Origin: JANMEX01 sp031422915
GTDB lineage: Bacteria; Pseudomonadota; Alphaproteobacteria; Rhizobiales; Rhizobiaceae
Length of the DNA stretch: 6,160 nt
Direction: 5' to 3'
Assembly (NCBI GenBank): GCA_031422915.1
Contig: JANPEK010000332.1
Coordinates: forward strand, 1 to 6,160
Made by a program: the position numbers and the translations under genes. The notes beneath the pieces were generated by a model that saw only the letters and a program-made list of their open reading frames with translations, searched no databases and was not told the DNA's origin. Below are positions 1 through 6,160 of this stretch, piece after piece; within the stretch, counting starts at the first letter, position 1, and every line of letters starts with the position of its first letter.

Positions 1-123
1 CCCCCGGCGGGGCGCGCTAAACCCACCCGCCGCGCCTTAACCCCCCCCCCTTGGGGCCGAGGCGGCGGCCCCCCCCACGGAGAGGGGACTGCTGCCAGCG
101 CCGACGGATAGGGGACTGCTGCC
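1..123. repeat. Low-complexity C-rich edge with a 27-bp tandem repeat
   Basis: The first 80 bases are dominated by C and G, with a run of ten C at 41-50 and eight C at 69-76. Just after this, a 20-base unit (ACGGAGAGGGGACTGCTGCC at 77-96) recurs at 104-123 with a single change (19 of 20 identical), which gives a 27-bp period. On the minus strand the repeat is in frame and encodes a nine-residue unit, SSPLSVGAG. More copies could lie left of the window. The homopolymers and sudden loss of complexity could also mark a contig end or poor base calling; the sequence cannot tell these apart. Confidence 0.7.
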
Positions 124-282
124 GCGATCGACACTATGCAGCATCGCAAACATCACCGCAACGATCTTGCGGAGTGCGTCACTGTTACGGGATATTGCGA
201 GCGGCCAGTCCAAGGTTTCACTGTCTCCGTTATCGAACGAAACATGAACATGGACATGGAAAACTTTATTTGTCAATTGCAA
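37..282 (-). pseudogene. Possible partial or degenerate reading frame, unknown function
   Basis: An open frame of about 81 codons runs leftward. Its first two thirds look protein-like, especially LDWPLAISRNSDALRKIVAV and the following MFAML. This reminds me of the N-terminal part of small uncharacterised rhizobial proteins with an 'ISR-x-ALxxIVAxLFA' segment, but that is recall, not a search. The last third is only the SSPLSVGAG repeat plus Ala/Gly-rich low complexity, ending in TAA directly after a run of ten G (minus strand). If that run had nine G the frame would stay open to the window edge; with eleven it would hit TAG. No ATG or GTG start exists at the front. Only TTG codons at 282 and 276 are available, and neither has a good ribosome binding site. 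It may be a truncated gene, a remnant, a frame broken by a sequencing error, or chance. Confidence 0.25.
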
Positions 283-330
283 TTTTGCACTTCATGTCTT
301 TTTGACTCTCACCGAAGCCTTTGCGCGAGG

Positions 331-380
331 CGCCCCCCTCTGTCCTGTCGGACATCTCCCCCACAAGTGGGGAGATCGGA
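331..380. repeat. RIME-like palindromic intergenic repeat
   Basis: Two adjacent inverted repeats are visible. TGTCC (341-345) and GGACA (350-354) form a 5-bp stem with a 4-base loop. ATCTCCCC (354-361) and GGGGAGAT (369-376) form an 8-bp stem with a 7-base loop. The block strongly resembles the short mosaic palindromes (RIME type) found in many copies between genes in Rhizobium, Mesorhizobium and relatives. Its minus-strand translation contains SPLVGEMSDRTEGG, a string I recognise from many spurious rhizobial hypothetical proteins. Its outer limits are uncertain because there is no second copy in the window. No T run follows either stem, so it is not a standard terminator. Confidence 0.65.
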
Positions 381-660
381 CTGCACTGATGGTGTTGATC
401 AATTTCAACTTTCTGCGTTGCGCGAACAGAAAGACGTGGCAAAAAGGGCGGTGTTTGGTCATTTCGATTGCTTGACGCGTTGCGGCACCGGTCGTCTTCT
501 GAAGCAAACATTCTCCATTCCTGCGTTTGCCCTGTGGTGATCAGCACCGCTATGGTAAATTTAGGGTGGCGAATATGTGATCGATTTTATACTTAATTTC
601 CATAATATATCCTCGATTTCAATTCAATATTGCTTTTAATACCAGCACTATACTTTGCGT
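381..660. other. Gene-free stretch, AT-rich toward its right end
   Basis: I see no convincing gene, tRNA or known RNA here. The short open frames on both strands have no family resemblance, and those on the left run through the palindromic repeat. From about 551 to 655 the DNA is clearly richer in A and T than the rest of the window, for example around TTTTATACTTAATTTCCATA at 585-604, as expected of a promoter-bearing leader for the gene at 710. A small unrecognised RNA cannot be excluded. Confidence 0.5.
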
Positions 661-674
661 GATGTCAAAACATC
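649..674 (+). promoter_or_regulatory. Possible promoter and operator-like repeat upstream of the peptidase gene
   Basis: TATACT at 649-654 matches a sigma-70-type -10 box at five of six positions. No good -35 box sits at the right distance, since TTGCTT at 630-635 is only 13 bases away. Just downstream, GATGT (661-665) and ACATC (670-674) form a perfect small inverted repeat around CAAA, which could be an operator or a weak leader hairpin. This is a suggestion from position and sequence only. Confidence 0.25.
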
Positions 675-709
675 TCTGGCATTGATGGTTCCATACAGGG
701 AACGGGTCA

Positions 710-1309
710 ATGACACAGAAAATAAGATCAGGATTGTTGGCGATACTCGCACTGCCGATGCTGACGACATCATCCAATGCGGCAAGCTCGATGCCATCTG
801 GACTGCGCACCAGCCAGCCTATCGGCCACTACCAGTTTTGTCAGGACAATCCATCATCTTGCCGCGCCAAGACAGGCAAGCCTGCAGCAGTGCAGCTGAC
901 GCGCGCGCTTTGGGCGGCGATGCAGGATGTGAACAATTCAATCAACACGATGATTGAGCCGGTGACTGACATGGACCTTTGGGGCGTGGAGGAGAGATGG
1001 TCATTTCCTGTCAACCGCGGCGACTGCGAGGACTACGTGCTTCTCAAGCAAAAGCAGCTTCAGGAGCGCGGCGTCCCGGCGTCCGATCTGTTGATCACCG
1101 TGGTGCGCCAGAAGAACGGTGCCGGACACGCGGTGCTGACTGTGCGCACGGATCGCGGCGACTTCGTGCTGGACAATCTGGAGCCAAAAATTCTGGCGTG
1201 GAATGAAACAGAGTACAAATTCCTCAAGCGCCAATCAGAGAAGAACGCGACGCAATGGGTTTCTGTCGATGACAACCGTCAGGTCATCGTCGGCAGCGTC
1301 GGACAGTAA
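710..1309 (+). CDS. Exported transglutaminase-like cysteine peptidase (DUF920/C93 family)
   Basis: This 199-residue protein matches the bacterial transglutaminase-like cysteine proteinase family (DUF920, peptidase family C93). Residues 1-24 form a signal peptide: positive MTQKIR, a hydrophobic stretch, then a likely cleavage after SNA, so it should act in the periplasm. The catalytic triad is visible as Cys106 in NRGDCEDYV, His140 in GAGHAVLTV and Asp155 in VLDNLEPK, each in the usual setting. Cys44 and Cys51 in FCQDNPSSC form the family's N-terminal cysteine pair and may make a disulfide. The ATG at 710 is supported by AGGG at 697-700, nine bases upstream, and by the signal peptide beginning there. 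It stands alone on the plus strand and ends before a hairpin terminator. In other bacteria some members (LapG type) cut surface adhesins under cyclic-di-GMP control. No LapD or adhesin gene is nearby, so the substrate here is unknown. Confidence 0.93.
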   Translation: MTQKIRSGLLAILALPMLTTSSNAASSMPSGLRTSQPIGHYQFCQDNPSSCRAKTGKPAAVQLTRALWAAMQDVNNSINTMIEPVTDMDLWGVEERWSFPVNRGDCEDYVLLKQKQLQERGVPASDLLITVVRQKNGAGHAVLTVRTDRGDFVLDNLEPKILAWNETEYKFLKRQSEKNATQWVSVDDNRQVIVGSVGQ

Positions 1310-1335
1310 CAGTTTCAGGAGATACCCGGTCGAGT

Positions 1336-1354
1336 CCCCACCCTCCCCGTCCCC
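1336..1354 (-). other. G-quadruplex motif (minus strand) / i-motif (plus strand)
   Basis: On the minus strand this stretch reads GGGGACGGGGAGGGTGGGG: four G tracts of 4, 4, 3 and 4 bases separated by loops of 2, 1 and 1 base. It fits the canonical quadruplex pattern, and such short loops usually give stable folds. The plus strand is the matching C-rich strand. It also forms the loop of a 7-bp inverted repeat, CCGGTCG (1326-1332) with CGACCGG (1357-1363). It lies between two gene 3' ends, downstream of the gamma-carbonic anhydrase on the minus strand and of the peptidase on the plus strand. Whether it folds in the cell is not known. Confidence 0.7.
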
Positions 1355-1370
1355 AACGACCGGTGTACAG

Positions 1371-1407
1371 GAGCCGGCGCTTTCCCCAGGCGCCGGCTCC
1401 GCGTTTT
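1371..1407 (+). terminator. Intrinsic terminator of the peptidase gene
   Basis: GAGCCGGCGC (1371-1380) pairs perfectly with GCGCCGGCTC (1390-1399), giving a 10-bp GC-rich stem with a 9-base loop (TTTCCCCAG). It is followed by CGCG and a short T run at 1404-1407. It sits 61 bases past the peptidase stop. The same hairpin lies 23 bases beyond the stop of the gamma-carbonic anhydrase gene on the other strand and might slow transcription both ways, but a T run is present only on the plus side. Confidence 0.8.
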
Positions 1408-1422
1408 CAATGCTTGATGAAA

Positions 1423-1950
1423 TCAGACTTCCGTCAGCCCGGCCTTGAAACGTCTGCCGTTCGCCACATAGTGAACTGCTGATGCTCTCAACTTGGCTAT
1501 CGACGCCTCGTCCAGTGTCCGTATCGCACTTGCGGGCGAGCCGACAATCAGCGAGCCGTCCGGGAATTCTTTGCCTTCGGTGACCAGCGCACCTGCGCCG
1601 ACCAGACAATTACTGCCAATTCTGGCGCCATTCAGAACAATTGCCCCCATGCCAATCAGGCTGTTGTCGCCGATGGTGCAGCCGTGGAGGATGGCGCGAT
1701 GGCCGACGGTGCAGTCTTTGCCGATTGTCAGCGGAAAGCCCGGATCGGTGTGCAGCATGGAATGTTCCTGGATGTTTGTGCCAGCGCCGACCGATATCGG
1801 CTCATTGTCGCCGCGAATGACTGCGCACGGCCAGATGTTGACATCGCGGCCCAGTGAAACCTGTCCGATGACCATAGCGCCGGGCGCAACATAAACGCTG
1901 CTTTCGTCTTCATACTGCGGCGTCACACCGTCAATTGCATAGATGGTCAT
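1423..1950 (-). CDS. Gamma-carbonic anhydrase family protein (hexapeptide repeat)
   Basis: This 175-residue protein belongs to the gamma-carbonic anhydrase / YrdA-type family of left-handed beta-helix proteins, which form trimers with metal sites between subunits. Hexapeptide-type repeats span about residues 20-140 (for example GRDVNI, GDNSLI, GSNCLV). The three metal-binding histidines are present: His67 in SMLH, His84 in VGH and His89 in ILH. Arg46 and Asp48 lie in the RGD turn and Gln61 in NIQE. All are expected for a metal-loaded protein that could convert carbon dioxide and bicarbonate. It is short and, like YrdA, lacks the acidic loop of the archaeal Cam enzyme, so real carbonic anhydrase activity is uncertain. 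The ATG at 1950 has a GAGGG ribosome binding site seven bases upstream. It lies 18 bp after the small membrane protein gene, so the two are probably co-transcribed. Confidence 0.92.
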   Translation of the reverse strand: MTIYAIDGVTPQYEDESSVYVAPGAMVIGQVSLGRDVNIWPCAVIRGDNEPISVGAGTNIQEHSMLHTDPGFPLTIGKDCTVGHRAILHGCTIGDNSLIGMGAIVLNGARIGSNCLVGAGALVTEGKEFPDGSLIVGSPASAIRTLDEASIAKLRASAVHYVANGRRFKAGLTEV

Positions 1951-1968
1951 CGCGTTGCCCTCACATGT

Positions 1969-2295
1969 TCACAAGATCGGATGCTGGGCGATTTGCCAGA
2001 GCATTTCAAGCAGCAGAATGCCGCTTGCCAGGCACCAGAGGCTGGCGAACAGGATTGAAGCCGACCACGCGATCAGGCCGACGCGCCCCTCGTCTTTGGC
2101 AAATGACGCTTCGGCGACCAGAAGATAGGGACCGGCGAGCAGAACGCGCAGCAGCGACCAGCCGATCCGGTCGCTGTCGACAAACGGCCGGTCAAGCCGG
2201 GCGCGGCTTTTCGCGCGGGCCTCAGCCAGATTTCCCGCTGTCGCGGCAAGGGAAATCCCGGCCACAAAGGCCGCAACAAGCAGTTCAGCTCTCAT
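1969..2295 (-). CDS. Small integral membrane protein, uncharacterised (DUF6949-like)
   Basis: From the ATG at 2295 this is a 108-residue protein with three likely membrane segments. The first is at the N-terminus (MRAELLVAAFVAGISLAA), the second around LLRVLLAGPYLLVAEASF, and the third near the C-terminus (LIAWSASILFASLW and the following leucine-rich stretch). A charged loop rich in Arg, Lys and Asp separates the first two. I do not recognise a function. It resembles the small rhizobial membrane proteins now called DUF6949, from memory and with low certainty. The frame could begin further upstream at ATGs at 2337 or 2358. I prefer 2295 because the membrane segment begins there and the upstream residues are cysteine/histidine-containing and atypical, although no strong ribosome binding site supports any choice. 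It lies 18 bp upstream of the gamma-carbonic anhydrase gene. Confidence 0.7.
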   Translation of the reverse strand: MRAELLVAAFVAGISLAATAGNLAEARAKSRARLDRPFVDSDRIGWSLLRVLLAGPYLLVAEASFAKDEGRVGLIAWSASILFASLWCLASGILLLEMLWQIAQHPIL

Positions 2296-2304
2296 CAATA
2301 CACC

Positions 2305-2317
2305 AACCATTAACCAT
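2305..2317. promoter_or_regulatory. CtrA-like half-sites in the divergent promoter region
   Basis: The plus strand reads AACCATTAACCAT here, so AACCAT occurs at 2305-2310 and again at 2312-2317, and TTAACCAT occupies 2310-2317. TTAACCAT resembles the CtrA cell-cycle regulator half-site described in Alphaproteobacteria. It lies just upstream of the 2295 start of the small membrane protein and about 85 bases before the divergent gene at 2400. A short AT-rich motif like this can arise by chance. Confidence 0.3.
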
Positions 2318-2385
2318 AAGCCGCGACAGTGCAGCATGGTTTTGGCTGCAATATTCATGCCGCCATACCTGTCTGACTTTGATAC

Positions 2386-2391
2386 AAGGAG
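2386..2391 (+). promoter_or_regulatory. Ribosome binding site fixing the start at 2400
   Basis: AAGGAG lies eight bases before the ATG at 2400. This strong match decides the start of the downstream gene. The same frame is open far upstream to about 1935, but that part lies opposite the small membrane protein and carbonic anhydrase genes and has no such signal. Confidence 0.8.
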
Positions 2392-2399
2392 AGCCGGGA

Positions 2400-3140
2400 A
2401 TGGCCGCTACAGCTGACGCATCTTTTGTTCAGGTCGAGTCGCGCTTTTTCCACCGTCTGTTCTGGGTGTTTGCAACACTGGCTGCACTATCGCTGATGAT
2501 CAGTTTTGGCGGGCGGGAAATCGGCAAGCGTCTGTCGATGGGAGGTCACACAGATGACAGGACGCTGCATGAGGTCGTGATCGGCAACGATGTGCTGTCC
2601 GTCGGTGCGAACCAGATCCGCTATCCGGAGCAACGGCGCGGCGGAATTGCGGGCCGTCTTGACCTTTACGCGCTCTGGCCCGCGATGGATGGTTTTGACG
2701 AAGCAACGCGGGCGGCATTCAACAATGCCAACCCCGCCAAGCAACTGATTTTTCTATCGTTTGAGCCGCGCACGCTTAGCCGCGACATGTCCGGAAGGCT
2801 TGATCCGATTTACCGCAAGATGATCTCCGGCAATGGCGAGGCGCTTTCAAACGGGCTTGTCAGATACAGGCTGCCAGAATCAGCAGGCTTTATCGATGAA
2901 TACCTGCTGGTTGGCGCGGCGAAACCGGGAAAGATGTTTGTTGCCCGATGCCTCGACGATGCAAAGGCCGGTGCCACTGTTGCCGGTTGCGACCGCGACA
3001 TTCATGTCGGCGAAGACCTTGTCATGATGACACGCTTCCCGTCATCGCTGTTGGCAGACTGGAAATTGCTGGATCAAAAATTGGACGCGTATGCCGCTAG
3101 CGTCGTCAGGACAACGGCGGCGTCTGGTGAGCAAAATTGA
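2400..3140 (+). CDS. Membrane-anchored protein of unknown function
   Basis: This 246-residue protein has one clear membrane segment near the N-terminus (about residues 19-37, HRLFWVFATLAALSLMISFG). It is preceded by a short cytoplasmic tail and followed by a hydrophilic domain of about 205 residues predicted to face the periplasm. The domain opens with basic residues (GREIGKRLSMGG). It holds a segment about biological-looking strands (LHEVVIGNDVLSVGANQIRY), a central LIFLSFEPRTLSRDMSGRLD and a pair of cysteines, Cys184 and Cys197 (ARCLDD and AGCDRD), that could form a disulfide. I cannot assign a function or enzyme motif. It looks like the conserved 'transmembrane anchored' hypotheticals of rhizobia. 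It is divergent from the small membrane protein and carbonic anhydrase pair and ends 3 bp from the convergent DUF3126 gene. Confidence 0.85.
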   Translation: MAATADASFVQVESRFFHRLFWVFATLAALSLMISFGGREIGKRLSMGGHTDDRTLHEVVIGNDVLSVGANQIRYPEQRRGGIAGRLDLYALWPAMDGFDEATRAAFNNANPAKQLIFLSFEPRTLSRDMSGRLDPIYRKMISGNGEALSNGLVRYRLPESAGFIDEYLLVGAAKPGKMFVARCLDDAKAGATVAGCDRDIHVGEDLVMMTRFPSSLLADWKLLDQKLDAYAASVVRTTAASGEQN

Positions 3141-3143
3141 CCT

Positions 3144-3350
3144 TCACAGGTCCATGTCGAGGATGGCCATCGAGAAATTGTAGGACAGATCGCCGTCCTC
3201 ATCATCGCGGTAGATGAGCCCGAGAAATTCCTCGCCAAGAAACAGTTCCGCCGAGTCGTCTTTGCGCGGACGCGCCTTGACTTGCAGCGCCTGGTTCAGG
3301 AAGACGCGTTTGAAGTAAGCGTCGAGTTTTTTCAGTTCTTCAGGCTTCAA
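3144..3350 (-). CDS. DUF3126 family small protein
   Basis: This 68-residue acidic and basic protein matches the DUF3126 family of Alphaproteobacteria. Recognisable segments are KPEELKKLDAYFKRVF near the start, VKARPRKDDSAELFLGEEFL in the middle and DLSYNFSMAILDMDL at the end. The function of the family is unknown. It has no signal peptide or membrane segment, so it is probably cytoplasmic. I place the start at the TTG at 3350. GGAG lies seven bases upstream, and the protein then begins MKPEELKKLD as family members do. A TTG at 3365 would add five residues but lacks a good site, and no in-frame ATG is available. It follows cysE by 108 bp on the same strand and may share its transcript. Confidence 0.88.
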   Translation of the reverse strand: MKPEELKKLDAYFKRVFLNQALQVKARPRKDDSAELFLGEEFLGLIYRDDEDGDLSYNFSMAILDMDL

Positions 3351-3458
3351 GGCAATTCTCCGCAAGGCGCATTGATTTAACCGGCTTGTGCCATGCGTTC
3401 AATAGCACCGCAAGCTGGACATACGTGTGTTCCAAGAAAACTGGATGTCCCGGAGACG

Positions 3459-4301
3459 TCAGCCGTCGTCATCCATATCGAACGCGCTGACGGCAATCAG
3501 CTGGTTCATCGCCCTGCCGGGCTCTGCGCAGCCCGCCTCGCCGATGATGCGAGCAGGAACACCCGCGACAGTGACACCTGTCGGCACCGGCTTCAACACC
3601 ACGGAACCAGCCGCCACTTTCGAGCATCGCCCGACCTCAATGTTGCCAAGGATCTCCGCACCTGCGCCGATCAGCACACCTTGGCGAATCTTCGGGTGAC
3701 GGTCGCCCGTTTCCTTGCCGGTACCGCCGAGCGTCACGCCTTGCAGAATCGACACGTCGTCTTCGATCACCGCTGTCATGCCAATGACGATGCCGGTGGC
3801 GTGGTCAAAGAAGATGCCCTGCCCCATCTTCACGGCAGGATGGATATCGACCTGGAAAATCGCCGACATGCGGCTTTGCAGATAAAGCGCAAAGTCGCGG
3901 CGGCCGGTTTCCCAGAGGAAATGCGCCAGACGATGCGTCTGGATGGCGTGAAAGCCTTTGAAATAGAGCAGCGGGTCGAGAAAGCGCTCGCAGGCCGGAT
4001 CGCGGTCATAGACGGCTTGCATGTCAACGCGCAGGATTTTTGACCATTCCGGATGGTCCTGCGCCATGTCCTGAAACGTCTGGCGGACGAGTGACGCGGG
4101 GACATCAGGATGATCAAGACGCTCGGAAATGCGGTGGATTACGGCAGACTCGAGCGAATTGTGATTGAGAACGGTCGAATAGAGAAAGCCGGCCAGCACC
4201 GGATCGTTCGCGGCAGCCGTTTCCGCCTCGCCGCGCACTTGTTCCCAAACCGGGTCAACGGTCGTGCGCCGTGCTTCGGCATACTGTGCGCTGTTTGACA
4301 T
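3459..4301 (-). CDS. cysE: Serine O-acetyltransferase
   Basis: CysE transfers an acetyl group from acetyl-CoA to L-serine, giving O-acetylserine for cysteine synthesis in the cytoplasm. The 280-residue protein has the usual N-terminal helical domain (about residues 15-145, with DPVLAGFLYSTVL and LLYFKGFHAIQTHRLAH). This leads into a left-handed beta-helix of hexapeptide repeats (about 150-255). Catalytic and serine-binding residues are visible: Asp152 in VDIHP, and Asp166 and His167 in FFDHATG. The signature continues with ILQGVTLGGTGKETGDRHPK and ends in AGVPARIIG. The C-terminus reads FDMDDDG and lacks the terminal isoleucine that docks into cysteine synthase CysK in well-studied homologues. 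The ATG at 4301 has GGAG six bases upstream and gives a normal family length; an upstream extension to 4361 has no support. It lies 72 bp after recQ. Confidence 0.95.
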   Translation of the reverse strand: MSNSAQYAEARRTTVDPVWEQVRGEAETAAANDPVLAGFLYSTVLNHNSLESAVIHRISERLDHPDVPASLVRQTFQDMAQDHPEWSKILRVDMQAVYDRDPACERFLDPLLYFKGFHAIQTHRLAHFLWETGRRDFALYLQSRMSAIFQVDIHPAVKMGQGIFFDHATGIVIGMTAVIEDDVSILQGVTLGGTGKETGDRHPKIRQGVLIGAGAEILGNIEVGRCSKVAAGSVVLKPVPTGVTVAGVPARIIGEAGCAEPGRAMNQLIAVSAFDMDDDG

Positions 4302-4326
4302 GACCATCTCCATCAGTGTGGCAATG

Positions 4327-4355
4327 AATATAGTGCAATTGCGGCAAAACGGAAA
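4327..4355 (-). promoter_or_regulatory. Possible weak promoter for cysE
   Basis: In the 72-bp gap between recQ and cysE the minus strand carries TATATT (4332-4327), a five-of-six match to a -10 box. TTTCCG (4355-4350) lies 17 bases upstream as a poor -35 box. The spacing is ideal and transcription would begin about 20 bases before the cysE ATG. If real, cysE could be expressed independently of recQ. Confidence 0.3.
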
Positions 4356-4373
4356 TGCCATGCCTGCAAATGG

Positions 4374-6160
<1,787 letters not shown>

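Noticed and set aside
275..284. Perfect 10-bp palindrome AATTGCAATT
   Set aside because: It is short, AT-rich and not placed near a supported start, so chance is the simplest explanation.
136..547. Open frames on both strands through 136-547
   Set aside because: They read across the palindromic repeat and produce the typical spurious translation of that repeat; no family or ribosome binding site supports them.
1760..1775. NIQE in place of NIQD in the carbonic anhydrase metal region
   Set aside because: I recall NIQE as a common form in alphaproteobacterial gamma-carbonic anhydrases, and the three metal histidines are intact.
1935..2399. A long upstream extension of the 246-residue protein gene
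   Set aside because: This part is antisense to the small membrane protein and carbonic anhydrase genes, is rich in Arg and Pro with no domain, and starts at a TTG without a binding site. The AAGGAG before 2400 marks the real start.
3440..3461. Possible terminator hairpin after cysE
   Set aside because: The stem has a mismatch or a one-base loop depending on pairing, and the T run is separated from it, so it is too weak to call.
3393..4043. A 216-codon plus-strand open frame opposite cysE
   Set aside because: It lies antisense to a confidently identified cysE, has no recognisable domain, and looks like the usual shadow frame of a GC-rich gene.

Overview
The window looks like ordinary chromosome from an alphaproteobacterium, most probably of the order Hyphomicrobiales (Rhizobiales). 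I infer this from the proteins. A DUF3126-type small protein sits beside cysE, there is a secreted bacterial transglutaminase-like cysteine peptidase (DUF920/C93 type), the gamma-carbonic anhydrase is of an alphaproteobacterial type, and one intergenic repeat resembles the RIME-like palindromes scattered through rhizobial genomes. The coding DNA is GC-rich. The species cannot be named from the sequence alone.

Layout from left to right. Positions 1-123 are low-complexity, C-rich DNA with a 27-bp tandem repeat; they overlap the end of a doubtful minus-strand reading frame (37-282). A RIME-like palindromic repeat lies at about 331-380. It is followed by a gene-free stretch that becomes AT-rich and leads into the plus-strand gene for an exported transglutaminase-like cysteine peptidase (710-1309). 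That gene ends at a clear hairpin terminator (1371-1407), and between its stop and the hairpin is a compact G-quadruplex motif on the minus strand. A minus-strand pair follows: a small integral membrane protein (about 1969-2295) directly upstream of a gamma-carbonic anhydrase-like protein (1423-1950). Divergent from this pair, on the plus strand, is a 246-residue membrane-anchored protein of unknown function (2400-3140).

The right half is a minus-strand cluster transcribed as recQ (4374 to beyond the window edge), then cysE (3459-4301), then a DUF3126 protein (3144-3350). RecQ is a 3'-5' DNA helicase, and CysE makes O-acetylserine, the carbon skeleton for cysteine. No shared pathway links RecQ to CysE. 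The short gaps suggest partial co-transcription, with a possible weak promoter in front of cysE. The DUF3126 gene converges with the 246-residue protein gene with only 3 bp between their stops.

I did not find a new multi-gene system. The points most worth checking are the minus-strand G-quadruplex motif, the absence of a C-terminal isoleucine in CysE, CtrA-like half-sites in the divergent promoter region, the TTG start of the DUF3126 gene, and the repetitive, possibly unreliable left edge.
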